Below are positions 12,550 to 19,688 of a stretch of DNA of 20,324 bases, one piece after another; positions within the stretch are counted from its first letter, which is position 1; each line of letters begins with the position of its first letter. Made by a program: the position numbers and the translations under genes. Source of the stretch: CAVSUR01 sp052143655 (GTDB taxonomy: Bacteria > Actinomycetota > Actinomycetes > Streptosporangiales > Streptosporangiaceae). The stretch spans positions 1 through 20,324 of the forward strand of contig JBKQSL010000020.1 in assembly GCA_052143655.1 (NCBI GenBank). Reading direction: 5' to 3'. The notes under the pieces are model-generated. The model did no database searches. It saw only the letters and a program-made list of their open reading frames with translations, and was not told the DNA's origin.

Positions 12550-13440
12550 TCAGCCGGCCGGAGTGCCGGAGATCAGCCGCAATGCCAGCGCCAGCGGCGG
12601 CCAGCCGGAGCGGCCCCGCCGGGCCACCGCGCAGGTCCGCAGCAGCACCTGCGGGTGGTGCAGCCGGCGCAGCGTCAACCCTCGGATCACCGGCTGCCCG
12701 GCGGGCAGCAGCCCGATGCCCAGCCCCGCGACGATCATGTCCTGCACCAGTTCGAGGCTGTCGGCGCGGTGGGTGATCCGCGGCTCGAATCCGGCGAGCG
12801 CGGCGATCGCGCGGACTGCCTGCTCGTCGGCGGTATTGCGGGAGTTGACGATCCAGTCCCGGCCGGCGAACCGGGCGAAGACCTCCGGTGCGGTTCCTGG
12901 CCCGCGTCCCTGCCCGGCGGGCAGCCCCAGGCTCCACGGCATGCGGCCCAGCGGCCGGGCGTCCAGGCCCGCGGCGAAGGTCGCGGGCGCGAGGTTGTAG
13001 TCGTAGCTGAGCGCCAGGTCCACCTGGTCGTCGGCGAGCAGGCCAAGCGCCTCGGCGGGCTCGTGCTCGCGGATGTGCAGCCGCACGTCCGGGTGCTCAG
13101 CGGCCAGTCGCCGGGCCAGCGGCAGCAGCACTTCGCGGATAGCGGTCTCGAACGCCGCCACCCGCAGCGTGCCGGCCGGCGCTGCCGCCGGGTCCAGGTC
13201 GGTGCGCGCGGCCTCGATGGCGGCGAGGATCGTGGCTGCGTGCCCGGCCAGCCGCCGCCCGGCCGGCGTCAGCCGCACCTGCCGCCCGCTGGGCTCGGTC
13301 AGCGGCGTGCCCGCCTCCCGGGCCAGCGCGGCGATCTGCTGCGACACCGTCGAGGTGGTGACGTGCATGGCCTCGGCGACTGCCCGCATCGAGCCGAGGC
13401 GAGACAGCTCCAGCAGCAGTTCGAGCCGGCGCGAGTCCAC
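12550..13440 (-). CDS. LysR-family transcriptional regulator
   Basis: From GTG 13440 the product has 296 residues. The N-terminal winged helix reads LELLLELSRLGSMRAVAEAM, TTSTVSQQIAALARE and LTPAGRRLAGHA, the full LysR HTH and linker. The effector domain follows, with GTLRVAAFETAIREVLLPLA, the hinge VRLHIREHEPAEAL, and MIVAGLGIGLLPAG. A longer reading to TTG 13458 is open, but GTG is closer to the usual LysR start. A TGGACA (13471-13476 complement) and AATGAT pair about 18 bases apart upstream would give a leaderless or near-leaderless message. It is divergent from an EamA exporter by 84 bases with a LysR-type box between, so it very likely controls that exporter and itself. The inducer is unknown, perhaps an amino acid. 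Confidence 0.85.
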   Translation of the reverse strand: MDSRRLELLLELSRLGSMRAVAEAMHVTTSTVSQQIAALAREAGTPLTEPSGRQVRLTPAGRRLAGHAATILAAIEAARTDLDPAAAPAGTLRVAAFETAIREVLLPLARRLAAEHPDVRLHIREHEPAEALGLLADDQVDLALSYDYNLAPATFAAGLDARPLGRMPWSLGLPAGQGRGPGTAPEVFARFAGRDWIVNSRNTADEQAVRAIAALAGFEPRITHRADSLELVQDMIVAGLGIGLLPAGQPVIRGLTLRRLHHPQVLLRTCAVARRGRSGWPPLALALRLISGTPAG

Positions 13441-13450
13441 CCGAAAATCA

Positions 13451-13465
13451 TTCAACAATCATGAA
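13451..13465. promoter_or_regulatory. LysR-type T-N11-A box between the LysR and EamA genes
   Basis: TTCA-N7-TGAA (13451-13465) is a dyad with the T-N11-A spacing of LysR binding sites, in an A/T-rich island inside GC-rich DNA, 11 bases from the GTG of the regulator. A second dyad GTCCAC-N9-GTGGAC lies at 13472-13492, nearer the exporter; a third GTCCAC half-site overlaps the LysR start. Together they suggest a two-site LysR operator. Confidence 0.5.
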
Positions 13466-13524
13466 CAATATGTCCACCGAACTCACGTGGACGCGAACGA
13501 TCTGGGCCGTGTGTACTGGCCTGC

Positions 13525-14514
13525 ATGACCATCGCGACGCGCCCGGCCAGGTCCCGGGCCCGGACCGGCAGCCTGCTGGCCCTGGGGTCGATGACCTGCG
13601 TCCAGCTCGGCCTGGCCCTGTCGGTCGGCCTGTTCGGCGAGACCGGGCCGCTGGGCGCGGCCTGGCTGCGGCTGGCCTGGGGCGGCCTGATCCTGCTGGC
13701 TGCCTGCCGGCCCCGGCCGTGGCGGCTGCCCCGCCAGGCGCTGCTGGCGGCGGTCGCGCTCGGCGTGGTGACCGGCGGCGTGACGATGCTGTTCATGGAA
13801 GCGGTGGCGCGGATCCCGCTGGGCACCGCCAGCGCGCTGGAGTTCCTCGGGCCGCTCGGCGTGGCCGTCACCCGCAGCCGGGGCGGCCGGATGCTGGCCT
13901 GGCCCGCTCTCGCGACGGTTGGCGTGCTGCTGCTGACCCGGCCGTGGCAGGGCGACGCGGACCTGGCCGGGATCGCGCTGGCCCTGGGCTCCGGGGCCTG
14001 CTGGGCCGCCTACATCCTGCTCACCCAGGCGGTCGGCGACCAGCTGTCCGGGGTGCAGGGGCTGGCGATCTCGCTGCCGGTGGCCGGCCTGCTCGCCACG
14101 CTGGTGGCCGGGCCCGCCGTGCTCCCGCTGCTGACCCCGAAGCTGCTGCTGGCCGGGCTGGGCCTGGCGCTGCTGCTGCCGGTGGTGCCGTTCAGCCTGG
14201 AGATGCTGGCGCTGCGGCGGCTGACCACGGCCGCGTTCGGCACGCTGATGAGCCTGGAGCCGGCGCTCGCACTGGCGGCCGGGCTGGTGCTGCTGCACCA
14301 GGTGCCCGGCGGCTGGTCGCTGGCCGGGGTCGGCTTCGTAGTGGCCGCGGGCGTCGGTGCCGAGCGGACCGGCGCGCGGTCCGCCACTGCGGCGGACGCG
14401 CAGCCCGCGCCCGTCCCGGCCCGTCCCGCGACGGCGCCGGTCCCGGCGCAGCGCGCCCCTGACCCGGTCCCGGCCCGGCCCGGCCCGGCGCCCGGGTCCT
14501 CCCCAACCCCGTGA
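13525..14514 (+). CDS. EamA-family exporter (RhtA-like)
   Basis: The 329-residue product has ten hydrophobic segments in two EamA repeats (about 18-130 and 140-285). It includes GAAWLRLAWGGLILL near the start and MLFMEAVARIPLGTASALEFLGPLGVA in the first repeat, and FGTLMSLEPALALAAGLVLLHQ in the second, the pattern of RhtA-type amino-acid (threonine/homoserine) exporters. The conserved end-of-repeat E-P-A and E-F-L-G-P motifs support it. A tail of about 45 residues made of PVPARP-like repeats follows and is unusual; it is probably disordered and cytoplasmic. The ATG at 13525 has no strong ribosome site and could be leaderless. The divergent LysR gene is the likely regulator. Which amino acid or drug is exported cannot be told. 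Confidence 0.82.
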   Translation: MTIATRPARSRARTGSLLALGSMTCVQLGLALSVGLFGETGPLGAAWLRLAWGGLILLAACRPRPWRLPRQALLAAVALGVVTGGVTMLFMEAVARIPLGTASALEFLGPLGVAVTRSRGGRMLAWPALATVGVLLLTRPWQGDADLAGIALALGSGACWAAYILLTQAVGDQLSGVQGLAISLPVAGLLATLVAGPAVLPLLTPKLLLAGLGLALLLPVVPFSLEMLALRRLTTAAFGTLMSLEPALALAAGLVLLHQVPGGWSLAGVGFVVAAGVGAERTGARSATAADAQPAPVPARPATAPVPAQRAPDPVPARPGPAPGSSPTP

Positions 14515-14518
14515 TGGG

Positions 14519-14524
14519 TAGAAT
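14519..14524 (+). promoter_or_regulatory. -10 box of the TIR/deoxyribosyltransferase-like gene
   Basis: TAGAAT at 14519-14524 starts five bases past the exporter stop codon and is a near-consensus -10 box; the -35 is not distinct. The start codon is about 32 bases downstream and is preceded by AGGTGG, so this gene has its own promoter and a short leader. Confidence 0.5.
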
Positions 14525-14556
14525 CCGCGCACCGATGGCGGAAGTCAGGTGGGTGC

Positions 14557-15051
14557 ATGGATATACCGGTCTTCGTCTCGTGTCCGACTAGCCTGAGCCC
14601 GCAGCAGGCGAGTGCCCGGGCGGTCATCCTGCGCTATCTGAAGCGATACCGGCTGGAGCCCCGGGCTCTCGGCCGCTCGGACTATCCGACCGAGCTTCCG
14701 CTGCGCGAGGTGGCTGTCATCGCCCGGCACTGCGCCGGCGGCATCATTCTCGGATTTGAGCAGTATCGGAGCCTGACGGGCATCAGCAAGCCAGGCACCC
14801 CGACCGAGGAGCACCAAGAGCGGCCGGTGTCGTTCCCCACGCCGTGGAACAACCTTGAGGCGGGAATCCTTTTCGGCCTGGGCCTGCCCTTGCTGATCTT
14901 CAGGGATCCCACCATCTCAGGCGGCATATTCGACGCTGGGGTGACCGACGTGTTCATCCACCCGATACCCGGCCCCGCCGCCGGCGACGGGCTCAGCGAC
15001 GTGTTCCTGAAGTGGCAGTCGAACGTACGGCAGCGCTACTACAGCGAGTAG
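14557..15051 (+). CDS. TIR/nucleoside-deoxyribosyltransferase-like Rossmannoid protein
   Basis: The 164-residue product is a single alpha/beta domain. It opens with strand PVFVSCPTSL, has a helix of about 16-34, a GRSDYPTELPLREV segment, strand GGIILGFEQY, and PWNNLEAGILFGLGLPLLIFRD, then DVFIHPIP. The E101 in N-L-E-A-G followed by G-L-P-L-L-I matches the catalytic-Glu strand-helix of nucleoside deoxyribosyltransferases and TIR-like NAD hydrolases; W97 and D117 are also typical. Proteins of this shape occur as stand-alone or fused effectors in bacterial defence and signalling and are often annotated hypothetical. Enzyme activity on nucleosides or NAD is an inference. The ATG 14557 has AGGTGG upstream. 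It precedes a tyrosine phosphatase on the same strand by 163 bases; linkage of the two is uncertain. Confidence 0.6.
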   Translation: MDIPVFVSCPTSLSPQQASARAVILRYLKRYRLEPRALGRSDYPTELPLREVAVIARHCAGGIILGFEQYRSLTGISKPGTPTEEHQERPVSFPTPWNNLEAGILFGLGLPLLIFRDPTISGGIFDAGVTDVFIHPIPGPAAGDGLSDVFLKWQSNVRQRYYSE

Positions 15052-15214
15052 AGTGCGGCAACGTCCGGCTCGGGGCGGCTGCACGCGCTGGCTCTGGCTG
15101 TCGCCGCGCAGTAAAACAGAGACGCCAGCTGGCCGCACAGGTTACCTGGCATCCGATGGCCCAGCCGGGCCCTCGCTGCACTCGGGGCCGGCCGGAGGCG
15201 GAGCGGAGGCCCTG

Positions 15215-15967
15215 GTGGGCGCGGTAGAACTCGACGGCGCGTTCAATGTCCGCGACGTGGGCGGCCTCAGCATGCTCGGCGGCGGGCGGATCCGCCCCGG
15301 CCTGCTTTACCGGGGCGATTCCCTGGACGCGATCTCCGCGCCGGACCAGGACCTGCTGTTCGGCCACCTGCGCATCGGGGTCGTCGTCGACGTCAGGACC
15401 ACCGCCGAGATCAGCTTCGCGCCGTGGCGCGAGTCCCGGGTGCGGTACTGCCAGATACCGCTGGTGGACGCCCGGTCCCTCGGCACCCAGCCGATGGCCG
15501 CCGCCACCGCCGGGCAGCTGGCTGGCATGTACCTGTCGGACCTGCGGCACGGGGCGCAGGCGCTGGCGCGCATCCTCACCGTCCTGGCCGACCACCTCGG
15601 CGCGGACGTGCCGTGCCTGGTGCACTGCGCGGCGGGCCGGGACCGCACCGGCGCGATCATGGCGGTGCTGCTCGCGGCCGCCGGAGTGCGCGACGAGGAC
15701 ATCGCGGGTGATTACGTGCAGAGCAATCATCATGTTCATCACGTCACCGCACGGCTGGCGGCTAACCCGCTGTACGCGAACGGGCTCACGGCCAGTCACC
15801 AGCCAGTCCCGGCCCAGCCCGAGACGGTAACCCTGCTGCTGGCGGCGGTGCGCCGCGAGTATGGCACGGTGGCACGGTTCCTGCTCGACTGCGGGCTGCG
15901 GCCGGACGCGCTTGAGCACCTGACGGCTGCGCTGGCCGACGGGCCGCGCGATGCTCCGGCCGGATAA
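15215..15967 (+). CDS. Tyrosine-protein phosphatase (IphP/Y_phosphatase3 type)
   Basis: From GTG 15215 (GGAGG five bases upstream) the product is 250 residues. It has the N-terminal FNVRDVGGL motif, LLYRGDSLDAI, VVVDVRTTAEI, and the P-loop VHCAAGRDRTG with C138 as nucleophile and R144 binding phosphate, in the C-x5-R form with the K/R-D-R-T-G end that defines Y_phosphatase3. A C-terminal helical part (about 165-250) follows. Such enzymes act on phosphotyrosine, phosphoserine or phosphoinositides and are cytoplasmic or secreted; no signal peptide is visible here. A longer reading from GTG 15053 adds a low-complexity stretch without a ribosome site and was rejected. It is transcribed after the TIR-like gene, and a hairpin follows it. 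Confidence 0.85.
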   Translation: MGAVELDGAFNVRDVGGLSMLGGGRIRPGLLYRGDSLDAISAPDQDLLFGHLRIGVVVDVRTTAEISFAPWRESRVRYCQIPLVDARSLGTQPMAAATAGQLAGMYLSDLRHGAQALARILTVLADHLGADVPCLVHCAAGRDRTGAIMAVLLAAAGVRDEDIAGDYVQSNHHVHHVTARLAANPLYANGLTASHQPVPAQPETVTLLLAAVRREYGTVARFLLDCGLRPDALEHLTAALADGPRDAPAG

Positions 15968-15980
15968 CAGGCCGTCCGCC

Positions 15981-15998
15981 GCCGGTAACAGGACCGGC
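15981..15998 (+). terminator. Hairpin after the phosphatase gene
   Basis: GCCGGT (15981-15986) pairs with ACCGGC (15993-15998) around AACAGG, 13 bases past the stop. No U-tract is present. It lies between two convergent genes and may end both transcripts. Confidence 0.4.
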
Positions 15999-16061
15999 CG
16001 CCACCAGCCTCGCCGCAGCGGGGCAGGTGACGGCCGGCTGGTTCCGTGCCGCGTCAGGGCG

Positions 16062-16214
16062 CTAGCGATGCAGCAGGTGGCTGATCTGGAGGACGCCCAG
16101 CCCGAAGGCGGCGACGATCAGTGCCAGCAGCAGCATCAGCAGCACGCGCCAGAACGAGATCACAAACATCACGATCAGCGCCAGCACGATCAGGACCGCT
16201 ACGCCATTGGACAT
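16062..16214 (-). CDS. Small membrane protein, 50 residues
   Basis: From ATG 16214, with GGGAGG eight bases upstream, a 50-residue peptide is read with two hydrophobic segments, VAVLIVLALIVMFVISF and VLLMLLLALIVAAFGLGVL, split by W-R and ended by a His/Arg tail. That is two transmembrane helices in a hairpin. It resembles the many small hydrophobic proteins of actinomycetes with unknown role. A longer frame to 16346 is open but has no supporting start signal. It is convergent with the phosphatase gene and divergent from the Mom-like gene. Confidence 0.65.
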   Translation of the reverse strand: MSNGVAVLIVLALIVMFVISFWRVLLMLLLALIVAAFGLGVLQISHLLHR

Positions 16215-16631
16215 CGCATTCGCCTCCCTTCCGCGGCTCGCAGTTCCCGGCCTGAGCGGGTCTTGCGCACCGCCTGAAAGTGCGCTTAGGGTGGGCCGGT
16301 AGCCTCCCGTCGTGCACTTGTTGATTCTTATTAGGGGGCGGGCCAAGAGGGTGTCAATGGCCTATTTCTGGCTGGCCAGTTTCGGTAATAGGCGCGACCG
16401 GGTCCGCCAATTGGCCGTATTCCGGTGGCAGTGAGCCGTGCGCTGGCGCCAGGGACGACGCCGATTCCCGCCAGCGATCCGTACGACCGGCCACATGGCA
16501 GCCAAATGGCAGCAACCCGGCGCAGGCAACGTCTCGATCTGCTAGATCATCCGGAGGGCCAGCCGTCTCCGGGTGATAACGTTTCGATCTTTCCCGCCGC
16601 CCGCGGCGGCTCTCGGGCTTACGATCACCGC
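16215..16631. other. Divergent intergenic region with several inverted repeats
   Basis: No gene is supported here. Visible elements: GCCTATT (16360-16366) and AATAGGC (16387-16393), a 7-base inverted repeat with a 20-base loop; the 10-base palindrome GCCAATTGGC; two ATGGCAGC copies close together near 16495-16515; GATCT/AGATC around GCT near 16540; and a 6-base GC stem with a 3-base loop (16596-16610) just before the Mom-like promoter. The A/T-rich stretch near 16320-16334 may hold the promoter of the small membrane protein on the minus strand. Confidence 0.4.
16620..16625 (+). promoter_or_regulatory. -10 box of the Mom-like gene, leaderless
   Basis: TACGAT lies exactly six bases before GTG 16632, the spacing of a leaderless start. 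No -35 box is evident. The GC stem-loop at 16596-16610 occupies the -35 area and could bind a regulator. Confidence 0.45.
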
Positions 16632-17645
16632 GTGCTGACGTCAGCGCCCCGGCAGGCACTGCCCGCGACTGCGCAGTCCGGCACGCCACTGATCGGCCCC
16701 GCAGGGCAGGACCCGCCAATCGCGGCAGGTCACAAAGACGCCGATGGCTTCCGCCCGGGTGGGATGCTGCTGACGGACTGCCGTGTCCGCCTGCCGCAGT
16801 TCGATCGCCTCGTCAGTCGTGCCGCCCTGGCTAATGCGGTCGACGACCGCGCGCTCGCCGTCCGGTCCCTTCTTCATCTGCCCCGGCTGGCCGGCCCGGG
16901 GGGCTGGCTGGCCTACGGGCAGGTCGAGCGGGAGGTCCGCAAAAATGCCCGGCGACTGCGATTGGACGCTGATGCGGCAGCAGCGCTGATTCCAGCGGGA
17001 ACATTTACGTTGTCGCAGCTAGCTTATGCCGAGGACGTCGATGAGAAGGTATCCGGCAGGCTGTTCTCGACCCTGCACTATCTGAGAAATGCCCGGCCCG
17101 GATCGCGCAGCTTCGCACTGCTCGATCCGGAAACGAGCCTCCCGGTCACCATCTGCAGTATCGCCCCGCTGGAATGGAAACGAGTCGGCAATTACATCGA
17201 TGAGAATTTCGGCGTCCCGCTGGAGCGGATCTGGGACGTATCCCGCGTTTACTCCTGTGACGCGGCGCCACGCAATGCCATCTCGTATCTGCTCGCCAAG
17301 GTCCGCGGTTCCGCGGCCCGCAGTGACAGCAAGGTCGAGTTGCTGGTCACCGCCGTGGACCCCAACCTCGGCTTCACCGGCTCCAGCTACCGGGCGGCGA
17401 ACTGGCAGCAGTGGCTGGCCGTCCGGTACCGGCCCTATCTCTACTGTGATTCCTGGTACGCCAGCCCACGGCAGCTTAGGCAACGCTTCGGCACCTCCAG
17501 CCGTGCGGAACTGCAGGCCAGATTCCCGCAGCACCGGTTCGAGCAGAGCCGGGTGCAACTGCTGGACTCGTTGATCTTCTGCTGCCGCGTCAGTCGGGAG
17601 ACGGAGCCTGCGCCCGCGGGCTCGCTCCGTCCGCTGCATCGCTGA
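16632..17645 (+). CDS. Mom-like GNAT-fold acyltransferase domain protein
   Basis: From GTG 16632 the product has 337 residues. Residues 50-190 are mixed helices without a known match. Residues 200-265 hold the pattern of phage Mom-family and related GNAT proteins: DVSRVYSCD, APRNAISYLLAKV (212-224), LLVTAVDPNLGFTGSSYRAANW (237-258). The D-x-x-x-G-x-x-G...Y-R-A-x-N-W end is the most telling part; compare the A-D-x-x-x-G-H-x-G-x-x-Y-x-A-x-N-W of Mom relatives. Mu Mom modifies adenine in DNA to a carbamoylmethyl form; whether this one modifies DNA, RNA or protein is unknown. The start is set by a -10 box at leaderless distance; ATG 16764 is an alternative. Its last 56 bases overlap the end of the opposite-strand kinase gene. 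Confidence 0.6.
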   Translation: MLTSAPRQALPATAQSGTPLIGPAGQDPPIAAGHKDADGFRPGGMLLTDCRVRLPQFDRLVSRAALANAVDDRALAVRSLLHLPRLAGPGGWLAYGQVEREVRKNARRLRLDADAAAALIPAGTFTLSQLAYAEDVDEKVSGRLFSTLHYLRNARPGSRSFALLDPETSLPVTICSIAPLEWKRVGNYIDENFGVPLERIWDVSRVYSCDAAPRNAISYLLAKVRGSAARSDSKVELLVTAVDPNLGFTGSSYRAANWQQWLAVRYRPYLYCDSWYASPRQLRQRFGTSSRAELQARFPQHRFEQSRVQLLDSLIFCCRVSRETEPAPAGSLRPLHR

Positions 17646-19209
17646 CCTGGCCGTTGTCGCTGGCCCGCGGCGCGACGATGAACCGCGAGCGGCTCAGCAG
17701 CTGATCGACCCGCCGGCGGTCGGGCATCGAGTTTGGCAGCGGGTAGTCCGCGATCGCGGCAGCCATCGCCGCGGTGGCCCACAGGGCCACTTCCGCGGAG
17801 AACGCGTATCGCACCTCGATGAGCTTGGCGGCGAGCGCGGCGCAGAACGCGTCCCGGGCCGCGGAGGACTCCTTGTACGGTGAGGTGAACGTGGGGACCG
17901 AGAACGTCCCCAGGCTCTCCGAGTAGATCGTGCAGCCGCCCCCGGTGGGCACGCATAGCGTCTCGACGCCGTAAGCCAGTAAACGCCGGGCCACGGCGTC
18001 CAGGTCGAACTTGTCATGGCCGGGCGGGGCGTAGCGGCCCAGTTCCCAGGCGTTGGCGACCAGGTAGTCGATCTCGGCCAGCGCCTGGCCGGAGACGTTC
18101 CCGTCGGTATAGGGCTGGCCGGGGGTGACGATGATCAGCGGGCGGTCCGCCCGCTCCGGCGACCGGTGCACCAGGTTGATGGTGCGCTGCATGCTGTCGC
18201 GCGGCAGCTCAAAGGTGATCAGCACCGCGTCGCTCCTGCGCAGCTGAGGTTCGAGTCGCTCGATGTCGCGGATGTCGAGCCGTACCTCCCGCTCGTTGCG
18301 CCAGTTGACCGCCACGCTGTCGCCGAGCTCGAGCTCGATCACCCCGGTGAACGGCGTGCGCGCGTCCGGCACGATCTTCATCAGGGACGTGTCCACGTGC
18401 TCGTGCTCCAGGTAGGCCACGATGTCGTGGCCGAAGCGGTCGTCGGCTACCGCAGCGACCAGGGACACCTCCAGCCCCAGCCGGGCGGCTGCGATCGCCT
18501 GCGTCAGCCCCTTGCCGCCCGGCGAGAGCGTGAAGCCGTACGCCTCGCCGGACGTCTCAAGCTGCGGCAAGGTCTTGGTGTGGAAGGTGGCGTCCATCAC
18601 CGCGCCGCCCACGACGATCACCCGGCCCGTGCCGTTCGGCGCCCGGTCGGCTAGCGGCGCATCGCCGGACACCGGCACGACCACGCTGGCCGAGCCGGCG
18701 GAGAGGACCTCGCGCCTGATGAGCTGGCGCGCCAGCTCGGCCAGGACGCGCTGCTCCGTTGTCCCGCGCAGTGCCCGGTCACTGGGGACCTCGCCGGGAT
18801 CGGCTTCCACCGCGCGGTGCAGCAGTTCCCAGTTCGCGAGCAGGGTCCGGCGCCTGCGGCTGAGCAGGTCCGCGCACAGCGCATCGACGACCCGCGGATC
18901 GGTGCCGTGCCGCTGATGCGCCTCCGCTGTGACGCCGAGGGCCAGCACCGCGTCGGCGACAAGGCGGTCCGTGCCGCTGAGGGCGTCCCGGACGCACTCT
19001 GCCACCACGGACAGCGCAGCCCGCGCCGGGCCGACATTGTGAGTGCTGGCGTAGCGCTGCACCGCAGCCAGCCGGACCAGCGGGTTGGCCACCCCGGACG
19101 CCTCGCGCTGCAGCCGGGCGAGCGTCAGCCCGTCACGTGCCCGGAGCTTCTCCAGCGCATGCCGAAGTACCAGCTCATCCGGCGACTCGCGGTCCCCCCA
19201 GTCCGCCAT
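17590..19209 (-). CDS. PfkB/ribokinase-family kinase with an extra N-terminal helical domain
   Basis: The 539-residue product has about 190 residues of helices first (LVLRHALEKLRARDGLTLARL..., ANPLVRLAAVQRYAS, RRTLLANWELLHRAVE), of HEAT- or EAD-like look and unknown role. The PfkB fold then begins at RVIVVGGAVMDATF, with the substrate-binding SPGGKG at 229-234, VAAVADDRFGHDIVAYLEHE, and the C-terminal anion-hole/base region. There, in place of G-A-G-D-A-F, the sequence is SAARDAF (D453 kept, glycines lost). This may change or abolish phosphotransfer. Normal PfkB kinases are about 300 residues, so it is a fusion. ATG 19209 has GGAGA upstream and a clear promoter. Sugar or nucleoside specificity is not predictable. 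The gene converges on, and overlaps by 56 bases, the Mom-like gene. Confidence 0.75.
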   Translation of the reverse strand: MADWGDRESPDELVLRHALEKLRARDGLTLARLQREASGVANPLVRLAAVQRYASTHNVGPARAALSVVAECVRDALSGTDRLVADAVLALGVTAEAHQRHGTDPRVVDALCADLLSRRRRTLLANWELLHRAVEADPGEVPSDRALRGTTEQRVLAELARQLIRREVLSAGSASVVVPVSGDAPLADRAPNGTGRVIVVGGAVMDATFHTKTLPQLETSGEAYGFTLSPGGKGLTQAIAAARLGLEVSLVAAVADDRFGHDIVAYLEHEHVDTSLMKIVPDARTPFTGVIELELGDSVAVNWRNEREVRLDIRDIERLEPQLRRSDAVLITFELPRDSMQRTINLVHRSPERADRPLIIVTPGQPYTDGNVSGQALAEIDYLVANAWELGRYAPPGHDKFDLDAVARRLLAYGVETLCVPTGGGCTIYSESLGTFSVPTFTSPYKESSAARDAFCAALAAKLIEVRYAFSAEVALWATAAMAAAIADYPLPNSMPDRRRVDQLLSRSRFIVAPRASDNGQVSDAADGASPRAQAPSPD

Positions 19210-19244
19210 CTGCTCTCCGCGTATAGGCGTTAACCTGGAAAACT

Positions 19245-19274
19245 ATTATGAGCCAATTATTCCGTTTTCGCCAA
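19245..19274 (-). promoter_or_regulatory. Promoter of the PfkB-type kinase gene
   Basis: On the minus strand TTGGCG (complement of 19269-19274) and CATAAT (complement of 19245-19250) stand 18 bases apart in an A/T-rich pocket unlike the surrounding DNA. A transcript from here has a leader of about 30 bases carrying the GGAGA ribosome site. The remaining 19275-19464 stretch shows no gene. Confidence 0.5.
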
Positions 19275-19464
19275 CGTCTGAACGGCGGAACACGCGACCG
19301 CCGGCCCGGCCAGCCCCGGTCTCCCTGCCGAATATGGCCCAGCATCAGGAAGCTTAGGTGTCGGGCGTTATGGTCCTGGTGTCCCGTGCCTGTCCTTGAC
19401 TGTGTTTCCGTGATGGCGGCCGTGATGTGCGGGCATGGTTTATTGCCGCGTGTCAGTGACCGGG

Positions 19465-19688
19465 TCAGGACTCGGCACCGCTGGCCGCCTGGCGCATCGG
19501 TCCCTGCGCCAGCTGGGGGTGGTCGTATTCGTCGTGCCAGTTCCACCAGTCGTAAGGCGGGGTCTGGGGATAGCCCTGGGGGAGTCCTCCCAGGTCTCCT
19601 GCCGGCCGAGCGCGGTCATGTCGAGGTAGCTCCAGGTGCTGCCGAGCGCCTCGTCGCCGCGGTTGCTGAGGAAGTAGGTCCGGAAGAC
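19465..19688 (-). pseudogene. Decayed C-terminal fragment of an unidentified gene
   Basis: On the minus strand, in a frame different from the SRPBCC gene, a well-formed peptide is read: FRTYFLSNRGDEALGSTWSY, LDMTALGRQETWEDSP. After one frameshift it continues as YPQTPPYDWWNWHDEYDHP and QLAQGPMRQAASGAES to TGA 19465-19467. The shift lies in a run of five G (19578-19582 on the plus strand); one more base restores the frame. I do not recognise the family, but the aromatic WWNWHDEYDHP end looks like real protein. It has no start of its own and is joined at its 5' side to the end of the SRPBCC gene. Confidence 0.55.

Noticed and set aside
12503..12937. Upstream extension of the channel gene into the LysR gene
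   Set aside because: Low-complexity reading antiparallel in frame to LysR codons; transmembrane segment one begins only after 12469.
11138..13000. Plus-strand open frame of about 620 codons across the channel and LysR genes
   Set aside because: Composition typical of a GC-rich antisense shadow; it crosses three real genes.
14010..14627. Minus-strand frame of 205 codons over the exporter tail
   Set aside because: Ser/Thr/Ala/Pro-rich shadow of the exporter gene with no recognisable motif.
15053..15214. Longer phosphatase starting at GTG 15053
   Set aside because: Adds Arg/Gly/Pro-rich residues without a ribosome site, whereas GTG 15215 has GGAGG at good spacing and fits the family start.
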